DNA from: an uncultured bacterium
GTDB taxonomy: Bacteria; Verrucomicrobiota; Lentisphaeria; Oligosphaerales; Oligosphaeraceae
Direction: 5' to 3'
Length of the DNA stretch: 64,000 nt
NCBI GenBank assembly: GCA_902776645.1
Contig: CACYQT010000005.1
Location: forward strand, 124,001 to 188,000
Shown one piece after another: positions 43,998-54,600 of the stretch (its first letter is position 1; the number at the start of each line of letters is the position of its first letter). Made by a program: the position numbers and the translations under genes. The notes under the pieces were generated by a model. That model had not been told where the DNA came from. It saw nothing but the letters and a program-made list of their open reading frames with translations, and did no database searches.

Positions 43998-45602
43998 ATG
44001 AAAAAATCTGAATCACAAAATGTGGAATATAAGCGTATCTGGCGCGATGACTACTTGCGATGGATTTGTGGTTACGCCAATGCCGAAGGTGGGGTAATCT
44101 GGCTTGGCATTGAAGATGACAAGACTGTTTATGGCATTGAGAATACTAAAAAGTTGATGGAAGACATACCGAACAAGATACGTGATACAATGGGGATTGT
44201 CGCGGATGTTGCGTTGCTTCACAAGAAAGGAAAAGATGTCATTCGTATAAAAGTGAAAAAAAGTGTGTTGCCCGTATGCTATCATGGTGAATATCACTAT
44301 CGTACGGGGTCGGTAAAAATGCAACTGACAGGAAGTGCATTGACAGAATTTCTTTTGTCAAAATGCGGGCAGGATTGGGATGCATCACCAACTTTTGGTG
44401 GATACAAGAAAGATAGGTACGCATTTAGCACATTGTCTGCCCGTTATTTGAAAGAGCGAAAAATCAAGCTTGAAGATGCAGATTTCGAATCATTTGGATT
44501 GGCTTTTGCCGATGGACGTCTGACAAATGCGGGTGCTCTTTTTGCGGATGATTGCCCATTGTACCATTCACGTGTATTTTGTACACGATGGAACGGATGT
44601 GACATGGCGGCGGGTGTTATGGACGCGAAGGACAATCAGGAATATTCAGGAGGTATTCTTTCCATACTGAAATATGCTGAAGATTTTGTACGTGTCAATT
44701 CTAGACATGCTTGGCACAAGTTGGCACGGTCACGGGCTGAATTTGTTGAATATCCAGAACGTGCAGTCCATGAAGCACTTGTTAATGCATTCATACATCG
44801 CGACTATCTTGTGATAGGAAGCGAAGTCCATGTGGACATGTTTGACGACAGACTCGAAATAACATCGCCAGGCGGCATGCCAGGCGAAAGAAAGATAGAG
44901 GATTTTGATGTTCGTAACATCCCTTCAATACGTCGCAATCCGCTTTTAGCGGATATGTGTGAACGGCTACGAATCATGGAAAGACGTGGAAGCGGCTTTA
45001 AGAAGATATTCGAAGATTATTCAAAGATATATGCTAATCTAGGAAATCGTTTGCCGATTCTCGAATCGCATGATGCTTATTTTCGAATAACGTTTCCAAA
45101 TTTACTATATGGTTTCAGTGATGAACAATTGATATCTATGCCCCCAGTTGTGCCCCCAGTTGTGCCCCCAGTTGTGCCCCCAGTTGGCCAGGCAAATAAG
45201 ACACTGCTGGATGATGTCCAAAATAGAGAATGTGGTGCACAAGGTATCAATGATGATGGACAAAAAGGCAATATTGGTTTGGAAAAAGGCAATATTGGTT
45301 TGGAAAAAGGCAATATTGGTTTGGAAAAAGGCAATATTGGTTTGGAAAAAGGCAATATTGGTTCTGAGAAAGGCAATATTGATGGGTTATCATCGATTAC
45401 CAAAGCCAATATTGCGTTGTTGAGGGATACATATGCCAATAGGGATATGTTCAAAAGGGCGGATGTCTTGAAGATACTTCCTTTGAATCTAGCTTCATTG
45501 TCAAAACTCCTTCGCAAAATGCTTGATAGAGGCATTATTGAACCTGTTCAGGGGCGAGGTAAAGGGGCATATCGTTTTGTCAATGATAATCATAAAGTAT
45601 GA
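43998..45602 (+). CDS. AlbA_2/Schlafen-type ATP-binding protein with in-frame repeats
   Basis: This is a 534-residue protein. The N-terminal AlbA_2 domain (about 5-120) has NVEYKRIWRDDYLRWICGYANAEGGVIWLGI. The centre has a GHKL-like half (PERAVHEALVNAFIHRDY, MFDDRLEITSPGGMPG, RNPLLADM, ERRGSGFKKI) as in RecG-like HATPase_c_4 proteins. A repeat linker (VPP units, then KGNIGLE x5-6) joins a C-terminal winged helix (LSKLLRKMLDRGIIEP). The family is linked to transcription control or phage defence. The gene is clearly more AT-rich than its neighbours, suggesting transfer. GAGGGAG precedes the ATG. Confidence 0.88.
   Translation: MKKSESQNVEYKRIWRDDYLRWICGYANAEGGVIWLGIEDDKTVYGIENTKKLMEDIPNKIRDTMGIVADVALLHKKGKDVIRIKVKKSVLPVCYHGEYHYRTGSVKMQLTGSALTEFLLSKCGQDWDASPTFGGYKKDRYAFSTLSARYLKERKIKLEDADFESFGLAFADGRLTNAGALFADDCPLYHSRVFCTRWNGCDMAAGVMDAKDNQEYSGGILSILKYAEDFVRVNSRHAWHKLARSRAEFVEYPERAVHEALVNAFIHRDYLVIGSEVHVDMFDDRLEITSPGGMPGERKIEDFDVRNIPSIRRNPLLADMCERLRIMERRGSGFKKIFEDYSKIYANLGNRLPILESHDAYFRITFPNLLYGFSDEQLISMPPVVPPVVPPVVPPVGQANKTLLDDVQNRECGAQGINDDGQKGNIGLEKGNIGLEKGNIGLEKGNIGLEKGNIGSEKGNIDGLSSITKANIALLRDTYANRDMFKRADVLKILPLNLASLSKLLRKMLDRGIIEPVQGRGKGAYRFVNDNHKV
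45141..45187 (+). repeat. In-gene 12-bp tandem repeat (four copies)
   Basis: The unit CCCCCAGTTGTG is repeated four times and encodes PPVV units in the AlbA_2-type protein. Confidence 0.9.
45264..45385 (+). repeat. In-gene 21-bp tandem repeat (about six copies)
   Basis: The unit AAAGGCAATATTGGTTTGG plus AA, 21 bp, is repeated with the last units diverged; it encodes KGNIGLE heptads and keeps the frame. The copy number should vary between strains. Confidence 0.92.
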
Positions 45603-45684
45603 GAAAGATTTATTGTTAGTTTTTAAAATTGAAAAAAGTTGAATTTATTGAAAAGATAAAGCAGGTTGATCAAGGATTGACAAA

Positions 45685-48480
45685 ATGAAACAATGTTTCC
45701 CATTTTTAGGTGCGATGCTGACCGTGCTGACGACGTTCGCCGCCGCGCCGAATATTCCAGAACTGAAAGATTTCAGAGCGCCTGCTGCAGTGCCGCGTGA
45801 ATGCGTAAAGGGCTTCCTATGGCTTGAGGCGGAGTCGTTTGCGGATTACGGCGAGTGGAAACTGGACACGCAGTTCACCCATAAGATGGGTTCCGCCTAT
45901 CTGATCGCGGCGGGCCTCGGCAGGCCGATTCAATCCGCAACGACGACGATTCGCATTCAGACGGCGGGCGTGTGGCGTGTGTGGGTTCGTACAAAGGACT
46001 GGCTGCCGGAATTTTCGCCTGGAAAGTTCGCTGTTTGCGTCAATGGTGTCAGCAAAGCCGTCAACGGAGCGTCGAAAAAGGATGGTTGGCGTTGGGAGAA
46101 AGGCGGTGATTTCGATCTGCCTGCAGGCGAGGCGACGATCGAGTTGAAGGATCTTTCAGGAGCGTTTGCGCGATGCGATGCGTTGCTGTTCACGCTGGAC
46201 GGCGGTTTCAAACCGTCGGACGAAGCTGAAGATGTTGCGGCAGAACGTCTGAAATATACTGGTGAGGATGGAACGATTGATGACGGCGGTGCTTACGATG
46301 TCGTGGTGGTCGGCGCGGGGCCAAGCGGCATGGGGGCGGCTCTTTCCGCCGCCCGTACAGGCGCGAAAACGGCGTTGGTCCATGACCGACCCGTTTTAGG
46401 CGGCAATTCAAGCTGTGAACTGGGCGTCGGAACGGACGGCGCGGCGGGATCGCATCCGAACGGCAAGCGGAACTCCCGCGAGTCGGGCCTCTGCGAGGAG
46501 GCGAATCTCCTTCGCGCACAAGTGAATCCGAAAACGATGAGCGCTGCCTACCGTCTGATGGCGGAACGTGAACAGAAGCTGGAAGTCTTTTCCAATCAGC
46601 GTGTTCTGGCAGTGGAAAAAGATGGCGGCGCCATCACGGCCGTCCTTTCCCGCAACACGCTGACAGGCAAACGGATGCGGTTCAAAGCGAAGATTTTCAT
46701 CGATTGCACGGGCGACGGCTGGGTGGGCTATTTCGCGGATGCGGAGTACATGTTCGGCCGTGAGGCCCAAAGCGAATACAATGAAGCGCAGGCCCCCGAA
46801 ACGCGTGATAATCTGACCATGAGCGGCTGCCTCATGGGCGGCTGTGTCGGTTATCGTTATGAAATGCGGAAGCAGCCTGTCCCGTATGAGACGCCGGAGT
46901 GGGCGCATGTTCTGCCGGAAGGATTTACGCGGAGAGTCCAGTCCGTTTCGCCCGCGTGGTGGCTGGAGCATGGAGGCCGTTTCGACGACACGGTTGATCC
47001 CGAACGGGCCCGTGACGAATTGATTCGCATTTCGTTCGCCTACTGGGGCTGGCTGAAGAATGAATGGAGCGGCAAGGCGGATGCGGTAAATGCTGAATTG
47101 ACGTGGGTTCCGTATATGAACGCCCGTCGGGAAGGCTTCCGTCTGAAAGGCGATTACGTGCTGACGGCGAACGATGCGTTGGAAGGGCGGATGTTCCCCG
47201 ACAGAATCTCCTATGGCGGCTGGCCGCTGGACACGCATGATCCGTTGGGCATGGAGAATCCGAACGGCAACGGCTACTGGCATTCCCATCCGGGCGTGCC
47301 TGAATACTCCATCCCGTATCGCGTGTTGTATTCCCATAATATAACGAATCTTATGTTTGCGGGACGCTGCCAGAGCGTGACGCATATCGCTTTGGGCAGC
47401 ACTCGCGTGGAGGCGACGATTTTCACGTTGGGGCAGGCCGCCGGTACGGCGGCGGCCATGGCCATCGCCAACGGTTTGACGCCAAGAGAGTTTGGTCAAA
47501 ATCACATCGTCGAATTGCAGCAGCGGTTGTTGAAAGACGATCAGTTCATTCCACAACTGCGCAATGAAGATCCGCTGGATTTGGCGCGAAAAGCGAAAGT
47601 GACGGCGACAAGTTCCAGGGACATCGTGACATACGATAGGAAAGAACCGGGGCTGCGGGCGAGGCAGAAAGTCAACCGCCATGTTCTGAACATGAAACGT
47701 GCGACATGCTTCGCGCGATGGGACGTCGAAAATCTTGAAGGCATTGAATGCCTGCTGGAGTCGCAATTGGCGGAACCTGTTGAAATCACGGCGACTATCT
47801 ATGAAACGGATGATCCGTCCACAGGGCCGGATGGCGCGGATTTACTGGCGACCGTGAAAGGCTCCGTTCCCCCGAAGGCGGAAAGCTTCGTGCTGTTCGC
47901 TCCGGAAAAGCCGGTGAAACTGACGAAATCCCACGTCTGGATTGTCCTCCCGCCGCAGGACAACGTCTATTGGCTGTTGCGCGACAAGGCGACGGATTCA
48001 AAGGGCGGCCGTGCATGGCAGGGATGGAAATTTGTTCAGTCGCAACAATATGCGATTGTGACGAGACCACTTTTGCATCATGCGTTGGACACGGCGCCCG
48101 AACAAGTCATCGACGGCGTTTCACGTCCTGTCGACGACTGCGTCCATGGCTGGATTTCGTCTCCTGATGAAAAGCTTCCGCAGTCGTTGAAGCTTGATTT
48201 TGATGAATCTGTGTCGGCAAAGGAGATTCGTTTGACGTTTGATACGGATTTGACGCCGTCGCGTGTGTATCTCGCCCCCATGCCGCGTCAGCTGGTGAAA
48301 TCCTACGTCGTGGAAGGCTATGACGGAAAGACGTGGAAGACGCTGGCGGAGGAGACGGAGAACAAGTTGCGCTTGCGTATCCATCCATTTGAGGAGCAAA
48401 AACTTAGCGCTGTTCGGGTGACGGTTCGGGAGACATGGGGCGATGCGTCCGCGAGAATCTTTGAAGTGAGATTGTATTGA
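45685..48480 (+). CDS. Secreted FAD-dependent oxidoreductase with carbohydrate-binding domains
   Basis: This is a 931-residue protein with signal peptide MKQCFPFLGAMLTVLTTFAAA. Residues about 40-180 are a beta-sandwich (FLWLEAESFADYGEWKLD, typical of CBM-like modules in PVC bacteria). The FAD domain has YDVVVVGAGPSGMGAALSAA (about 205-224), PVLGGNSSCELGVG, IDCTGDGWVGYFA, and SHNITNLMFAGRC. The C-terminal 130 residues resemble an F5/8 type C (discoidin) fold (SLKLDFDESVSAKEIRLTFD). It probably oxidises sugars outside the cytoplasm. AAGGA precedes the ATG. A second large secreted gene follows 31 nt later. Confidence 0.89.
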   Translation: MKQCFPFLGAMLTVLTTFAAAPNIPELKDFRAPAAVPRECVKGFLWLEAESFADYGEWKLDTQFTHKMGSAYLIAAGLGRPIQSATTTIRIQTAGVWRVWVRTKDWLPEFSPGKFAVCVNGVSKAVNGASKKDGWRWEKGGDFDLPAGEATIELKDLSGAFARCDALLFTLDGGFKPSDEAEDVAAERLKYTGEDGTIDDGGAYDVVVVGAGPSGMGAALSAARTGAKTALVHDRPVLGGNSSCELGVGTDGAAGSHPNGKRNSRESGLCEEANLLRAQVNPKTMSAAYRLMAEREQKLEVFSNQRVLAVEKDGGAITAVLSRNTLTGKRMRFKAKIFIDCTGDGWVGYFADAEYMFGREAQSEYNEAQAPETRDNLTMSGCLMGGCVGYRYEMRKQPVPYETPEWAHVLPEGFTRRVQSVSPAWWLEHGGRFDDTVDPERARDELIRISFAYWGWLKNEWSGKADAVNAELTWVPYMNARREGFRLKGDYVLTANDALEGRMFPDRISYGGWPLDTHDPLGMENPNGNGYWHSHPGVPEYSIPYRVLYSHNITNLMFAGRCQSVTHIALGSTRVEATIFTLGQAAGTAAAMAIANGLTPREFGQNHIVELQQRLLKDDQFIPQLRNEDPLDLARKAKVTATSSRDIVTYDRKEPGLRARQKVNRHVLNMKRATCFARWDVENLEGIECLLESQLAEPVEITATIYETDDPSTGPDGADLLATVKGSVPPKAESFVLFAPEKPVKLTKSHVWIVLPPQDNVYWLLRDKATDSKGGRAWQGWKFVQSQQYAIVTRPLLHHALDTAPEQVIDGVSRPVDDCVHGWISSPDEKLPQSLKLDFDESVSAKEIRLTFDTDLTPSRVYLAPMPRQLVKSYVVEGYDGKTWKTLAEETENKLRLRIHPFEEQKLSAVRVTVRETWGDASARIFEVRLY

Positions 48481-48511
48481 TCATTCAAACTATAAATATA
48501 GGAGTAAGAAC

Positions 48512-51346
48512 ATGGGTAAACGTTTTGCGGTAGTCGTATGCATCATCTGTTTGGCTGTCTTCGGGCAGGAAAACATTGTGAAGAATGCTGATTGGAAGGA
48601 GATAGGGGCGAACGGCGTTCCCGTCGGCTGGAGCATCAGGCCGGAGGTCATCGCGGAGCATGGCGGCGACGGCGGGGCGGATTTCACGCTGTCCGGCAAG
48701 GATGGCAAGGAGGCCATCGTGACGTATCCTGTCGTCATCGAGCCGAACGTCCCGTATGTTTTCTCCTATGAGATGAAATGCGCGGAGGAGGCCATGGTGC
48801 AGAATTACATGGAATGGCATTGGCCGGAAAACGGGGCGGAGGTTTATAATAATTCAGGCGCCGCCAAATTCCATGCGACGAAGGAATGGAAGACCTACAA
48901 GGCGATGGTGATTTATCCGACTACGACCACAAGTGGCTATATCGCACTGCGTTCGACGAATGGCGCGAAAATCCAGTTCCGCAATCTTGTCGTTCGCAAG
49001 GCGCGTCTGCGCCGTGACGAAGGGACGGGCGGCCAGTGGAATTTGGAGGCCGTCGATTCGTTCACGGATGACAGCATCGTCGTCAGAGGCGGCAAATCAG
49101 CCGTCCTCTCCGGCATTCCCGTCAAGGAGGGCATGACCTACCGCCTGTCATACGACGCCATCGGCATCGGCGAAGTGGATCCCGCTTTCCCGTTCCATGA
49201 GATTTCGACGCGTATCGAGCCCCGTGTGCAGGGTGCCTTCGCCTTCAATGACGTGGCCAATTCCACACAACGGAAGTTCCAGAAGTTCACTGTTCCCGCA
49301 AATAGCGGTGTCACAACTATTTCCGTTACGTTTGGCGCGAAGACGAAGGCCGCGATCGGCTTCAGCAATTTCAAGCTGGAGACGGTCGTGCCCGACCCGC
49401 GTGACGCATGGCGGCTTGAAATCGTGGAACCGTTCTATCGCAACACGTTGTATTCGTCCAACATGCCGAAGGAAATCCTTTTCCGCATCCACGGCGACGG
49501 GACGCCGGACTGGATCCGCTATTCGTTCAACGGCGTGACGCATACGATTCCGAAAACAGGCGATGTCCGCATCCCGCTCGCAAACGATATGGCTGACGGC
49601 AAGTATCTGCTGTCCTGCGACTTGCTGGACAAGGACGGCAAGTCGCAGAAGCATTTCGAGGAGACGATTTTGAAGGTCCCGGCGGCCCCCGTGGAGATCA
49701 TCGGCCAGCCTAACCGCTATTTCACCATCAACGGCAAACCGTTCTTCCCGATTGTCCAGTGGAGCATACGCTCGCATGATGACGATTTCCTCTATTATGC
49801 GGCGCGTCACGGCGTCAACTGCTGTTTCTTGCATTTCAGCGCGGATGAAGAGGTCAATCTCCGCAAGTTGGACCAATTGAACAAGTTCGGCATCAAGGCC
49901 ATCGTGCCGATGGGCTATGCGGAGGCCAGCCCCGCAATGCAGGAGACGCTGCGCAAACGGCTAGAGGAACGTCTGACGCCCGCGGTCCGCCGTCATCCCG
50001 CGCTGTTCGGCTATTTCATGGTCGATGAACCGCTGTGGGGCGGCAAGTCGAACGTCCCCTTGAAGGCGAGCTATGATACGTACCGTGAAGTGGATCCGTA
50101 TCATCCCGTCTGGATCAACGCCGCGCCGCGCAACGAAGTGGAGGATCTCCGCCCCTATGGCGAGGCCTGCGACATCTGGGGGTGCGACATCTATCCGATT
50201 CCGTCGCCGAACAGCCATTCAGGCATAGAGGACAAGACGATGACGTCCGTCGGAAAATATTGCCTGCGGATGGATGACACGACATGGGGCCGCAAGCCGA
50301 TCTGGATGGCGCTTCAAGGCTTCGGTTGGGGCGAGAATCCGGAAAACGGCCCGAACGGCCGTGCGAAAATCCATCCGTCTCTTCATGAAATGCGTTTCAT
50401 GGCGTTCGACGCGATGCTCAACGCCTGTACGGGATACGGACTGTGGGGCACGAACTTCGTGAAAAGCGTTGATTTCATGGAGACAATCTATAAAACGACG
50501 GAGGAAGTCCATCGTTTTTCTGGTGTGACGATGAACGGAAAGCCGCTGCCGTCGCCGAAGGCGTCCGATGCGGCCATTCGTGTCAACATACTGGAAGTGA
50601 ACGGACAACGTTATGCGTTCATCATGAATGTGACGGACAAGCCTGTGAACGGCACGACGGAGCTCGGCAACGGCGCATGGCGTGAAATCACGACAGGCGA
50701 AGGGCAGGGCGCTTTGGGCGAAAACGGCGTGGCGTCCGTCAAGTTGAAGCCATACGGCTTCGTCATCTACGGGACGGCGGAACTGCCGCCGCCGGTCATG
50801 CCGCTGGTTCCTGTGAATGAAGAACTTGAAAAGGAAGGAAGTCCCGTCAAACGCGTCATTGACGCCTATCTGTTCAAGTTGGAAAATACCAAATATTTCA
50901 AGACGAAGGCCAGCTGGCTTTGGAGCACGGAAGGCGTGAATCAAAACGGCAGCACATGCTTTGTCGCGAAGGAGTTCACGGCGAAGGCAGGGCAGAAAGC
51001 TTCTGTGAAGGTCGCCGTGGACGATTTCTCCAGCGTCTATCTGAATGGCCGCCTGATTGGCAAGACACAGGACTGGAACATCTTGCATGAATTCGACCTG
51101 TCGCCTGAACTGGTAGACGGGCGGAACATTCTGATGATCCGCGGCAGCGACAGCGGCGGGCTGCCCTGCGGCGTGCTGGCGGAGCTCCATGTCGATGGGC
51201 AGGTCATGCTAAGCGGTGACGAATGGCTTGCCAAGCCTGCAAAAACGGAGGAGCAACCGCCCGAGACGTTGGACGGTTTCAAAAAGGCCCACATCGTCTG
51301 CCCGTATGGCGGCGGCGCATGGCGTGAAAATGTTTTGATGAAGTAA
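48512..51346 (+). CDS. Large secreted glycoside-hydrolase-like protein
   Basis: This is a 944-residue protein with signal peptide MGKRFAVVVCIICLAVFGQ. N-terminal beta-sandwich modules (about 22-300) look carbohydrate-binding (KFHATKEWKTYKAMVIYP). A TIM-barrel part (about 400-720) has RYFTINGKPFFPIVQW, GYFMVDEPLWGG with a candidate acid Glu, CDIWGCDIYPIPSP, and KPIWMALQGFGWG. A C-terminal GH2-like sandwich (DDFSSVYLNGRLIGKTQDW) closes it. It is likely a beta-glycosidase of an unassigned family. AGGAG precedes the ATG. It is co-directional with the FAD protein and probably shares its transcript. Confidence 0.82.
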   Translation: MGKRFAVVVCIICLAVFGQENIVKNADWKEIGANGVPVGWSIRPEVIAEHGGDGGADFTLSGKDGKEAIVTYPVVIEPNVPYVFSYEMKCAEEAMVQNYMEWHWPENGAEVYNNSGAAKFHATKEWKTYKAMVIYPTTTTSGYIALRSTNGAKIQFRNLVVRKARLRRDEGTGGQWNLEAVDSFTDDSIVVRGGKSAVLSGIPVKEGMTYRLSYDAIGIGEVDPAFPFHEISTRIEPRVQGAFAFNDVANSTQRKFQKFTVPANSGVTTISVTFGAKTKAAIGFSNFKLETVVPDPRDAWRLEIVEPFYRNTLYSSNMPKEILFRIHGDGTPDWIRYSFNGVTHTIPKTGDVRIPLANDMADGKYLLSCDLLDKDGKSQKHFEETILKVPAAPVEIIGQPNRYFTINGKPFFPIVQWSIRSHDDDFLYYAARHGVNCCFLHFSADEEVNLRKLDQLNKFGIKAIVPMGYAEASPAMQETLRKRLEERLTPAVRRHPALFGYFMVDEPLWGGKSNVPLKASYDTYREVDPYHPVWINAAPRNEVEDLRPYGEACDIWGCDIYPIPSPNSHSGIEDKTMTSVGKYCLRMDDTTWGRKPIWMALQGFGWGENPENGPNGRAKIHPSLHEMRFMAFDAMLNACTGYGLWGTNFVKSVDFMETIYKTTEEVHRFSGVTMNGKPLPSPKASDAAIRVNILEVNGQRYAFIMNVTDKPVNGTTELGNGAWREITTGEGQGALGENGVASVKLKPYGFVIYGTAELPPPVMPLVPVNEELEKEGSPVKRVIDAYLFKLENTKYFKTKASWLWSTEGVNQNGSTCFVAKEFTAKAGQKASVKVAVDDFSSVYLNGRLIGKTQDWNILHEFDLSPELVDGRNILMIRGSDSGGLPCGVLAELHVDGQVMLSGDEWLAKPAKTEEQPPETLDGFKKAHIVCPYGGGAWRENVLMK

Positions 51347-51383
51347 AATTCACGTTGAAAATATATTATCAATGAATGGTCTT

Positions 51384-51406
51384 GCCTCTCCCCTCCGGGG
51401 GGAGGC
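51384..51406 (+). other. GC hairpin after the large glycoside-hydrolase-like gene
   Basis: GCCTCTCCCC and GGGGGGAGGC form a 10-bp stem (one G-T pair) with a three-base loop, 38 nt past the stop. There is no T run, so a terminator role is uncertain; the hairpin resembles the other GC-rich intergenic hairpins in this window. Confidence 0.45.
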
Positions 51407-51431
51407 ATCTCCAGTTCCCGCATGCGGCAAA

Positions 51432-51539
51432 TTCCCTTGACTTTTCAATTTCCCTTGACTTTTCAATTTCCCTTGACTTTTCAAATTCCCTTGACTTTTC
51501 AATTTCCCTTGACTTTTCAATTTCCCTTGACTTTTCAAT
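51432..51539 (+). repeat. 18-bp tandem repeat, six copies, each with a TTGACT box
   Basis: Six copies of TTCCCTTGACTTTTCAAT run without gaps; the only change is one base in copy three. Each copy holds TTGACT, a good -35 box. The last TTGACT is at promoter spacing from TATCTT. The 326-bp gap (51347-51672) otherwise holds one GC hairpin and the leader of the next gene. Confidence 0.95.
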
Positions 51540-51554
51540 GACGCAATCTATCTT
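51527..51554 (+). promoter_or_regulatory. Promoter at the end of the 18-bp array
   Basis: TTGACT (51527-51532) from the last repeat copy and TATCTT (51549-51554) are separated by 16 nt. It would drive the giant ABC1-type gene with a leader of about 110 nt. Confidence 0.5.
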
Positions 51555-51672
51555 ATTTGGATGAAAAAACACCATTCTTCATTGCGTTCCTTAGCTCAAC
51601 TGCCAATCAGTTAGCCAACAGTTGAGTTTGGGTACCACACAAGCATAACCATCAACATTACAGGATTTGAAA

Positions 51673-54600
51673 ATGAGCGGCACGACGATCGGCAACTGGG
51701 GCAAATTCGAGAAAAACCTCTTCAAGGGGATGTCTGGCGTTCCAGACAAAGATGTGGATAAGCTCACGAAGGGCGAGAACGGAGTTCTTGCCACACGGCT
51801 CTCAGAGGTCAAAAGCGGACATATTCATGCAAGCTCGGTCAAGAAGTTCTTCCTCGGCATCATTACGTTGGGCATCTACAATATCTGCCACGGCATCAGC
51901 GCCAAAAATCAGCGCGCTACGCAGGCCGCTCTCAAGGAAGGCGTGGACAATGTACATTGCGCATTGAGCTACCTTTCCATGATGTGCCAAAAAGAGGTAC
52001 AGGAAAAAGGCGCGGGCAACAATGTCTTAAATTTCGACGAGAACTACGTCAAGACAGCGCCGGACATCCGTCCATTCACGGAGGCGGAGCGGGATTTCCT
52101 CAAAGGCACGAAATGCCGTCTTGTGGAGAAGAATGGCGATCCCGACTTTCCTGACGGACGTTTCATCCGCACGACGATGGGCGGCGTGCAGGTTGACATC
52201 GGGCTCGTCGGCGGCCAGACAGCAAAAGTGCGTATCAAGGATGGCGACGGCAAGGGCAAGGATGCCATCGTGGTTCTGCCCTCAATAGAGGATGCCCTCT
52301 ATAGGCTCGAAAAGGATATCGTTCGCGATACGGAGCTTTTCGGCGGTAACATGGTCGAGAAGATGCTGACGCGCTATGACAAGAGGCTTGAGCTTGAAAA
52401 GACGGCCAATGGCGCGGACTCCGTCGGCGTGCCGCGCCGTGAGAGCATCAAGAACCGCCAGATGGAACTGAGCCGCGACATTCTTTCCATCCGCTACGGG
52501 ATGTCGGAGGAACGCCTTGCCTATCTAGACCGAGATCTGGCCAAACAACTGGCGATTCAGGCAATCAAGGAGAACATCACCAGCGGTCCTGCACTAGATG
52601 CGCATTACGACAAAATAGTCTCCCAGCGTCACCTCGTCGGCGAGGACATGATTTCCCTCTACGACAAACTGGAGGCGGCTGGAAATATAGAGACCAAGAT
52701 TCATCTGCCAGAGGCCGCTCCGCAAGTCGCAGTTGGCGAAGGGCGTCCCACGGCAGAGCAACAGGGAATCCACAATTTCGCGGCAGATCTGATTCTCTCG
52801 GAAGATATTTCCGAATATGACAAGGACATCGGCAAGTCCGGTTATCTTGATGGCCAACGGCTGCGGAACGTCTTCGCCAAGCACCACGACACGATTGCCG
52901 CCTTGATGACGGAGCGCGCCGCAAACAAGAACGCCGTGCCGACGGCATTGGCGAGTCTTGATCCGGCAATGCAGAAGGCGGTCGTCAACCTCCTGGACAC
53001 GCTTATTGATAATCAGGCGAAAAAAGTCGCGAAAGTCGGTCGTGAAATGACTCCTGACCAGTATCTGACCCGCTTGGTCGCGGACTTTGATGCCGAGGTG
53101 GCCAAGGCACGGAAAGACGGCGAAAAGGCCAGACTGAACGAAATCGACGACTATTCGCAGAGGAGGCAGTTCAACGAGGCGGGCATAGGCTCATCGGAGG
53201 ACGACGCATTCTCCTTGAAGAAGGAATTGTCCAGGAAAAACGCCTCCGAGGACGATATATTTTTTGCGGTGGATGAGCATGAGGAAAAGGACAAGGCTTA
53301 CGACTACCGCCGTCACGGCAAGGCGAACTTCTTCGCGCAGGTCGAACTCGAATTGAACAAAAGCATCGAGGAGGCGATGAAGCAGAGCGTGCAGACGCAA
53401 GTAAAGACGATGCTCGCAAATGTTTTCCCGCAGGAAAATCCCGATGCCATGAATTCAGCTTCCTCCCTTGACACGATTGTCGCTGACCGTGCAAGCGATC
53501 CGCAAATGAAACTTCTGAAAGCAACTCTCAACGTGTATTTCGAAAAGATGAGTGGTCTTGACCAGCGGAACATGATGGCGCGTCTCGTCCGCCACACCGT
53601 CGCAGGTGCTGCCGACGGCATCCGTTTCGGTGAATTGCTCAAAGGCGCTGGGCCCCTTCTTCAAAAGATGATGCAGGGACTGGATCCCGATGCGTTCAAA
53701 GATCCGAACTTCCGTCTTGCCATTGATGACATGCGCTCTAAACTAGCGCCTATTCCCGAAAAGGCTGTCAAAGCGCAGTTGGCGGACATCATTGCACGCT
53801 CCAACGGCGCGATTGAGTCCATTACCATAAAGGACGCCCTGGGCGCGGCCTCGGTTGCGCAGACCTTCCTCTGCTCCATCAAGTTGCAGGGCGAAGTCGA
53901 ACCGCGCGAATGCGTTATCAAAATGCTGCGCCCAGATGCACACTTGCGCGCACTGCGCGAGGCGGAGGTATTCCGCGAAGTCGCCAAGGGAATCAAAGGG
54001 ATGTCGCTGACCTTCGAAGGCACACTGGCGGGGATCATGAAAGAACTTGACCTCACAATTGAGGCGAATAACGTCAAGACTGGTCTTGATGTCTATGATG
54101 CGGGAACAGGGAAGGTGAACAAAACGTTCACCAACGTCTCCTCCATGCGGCTTAGCGAGATTCCAGGTACGGATCCGACCAAAGGGCTGATGGTGCTTGA
54201 ACGTGCGCCTGGCGTGCCGATGGACAAGTTCCTCAAGGACACGAACGAGTCCATCGCCACGAACAAGGCGAACGCAATCGACGGCATTGCCAACCATAGC
54301 AATGAAGATGCTATCGTAAGCATGCTTGACGGAGCGGAGAAGCTCACGAATATCTACGAGGATACTCTTGCCAAGCATGACGCCCTCTCCAACCTTACAA
54401 CCATCTGGATTCGTGAGGGGCTTTTCACCAAGACTGGCTTCTATCACGGTGACCTCCATGCGGGCAACATCATGGTTCCTACCGCCAACGACATCGCCCA
54501 TGGCGTCCCTAACGGCGTGACCATGATCGACTTCGGCAACGCGACCAAACTAAATTCCAATGAGCAAAAGAACGTTATCCGCGTCATCGCCGGTGCGGCG

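Noticed and set aside
45141-45385. CRISPR-like array
   Set aside because: The repeats are adjoining and in-frame inside a coding sequence, without unique spacers.
51350-51575. Minus-strand frames reading KSREIE repeats
   Set aside because: They are only the translation of the 18-bp DNA array; no ribosome site or non-repeat protein part.
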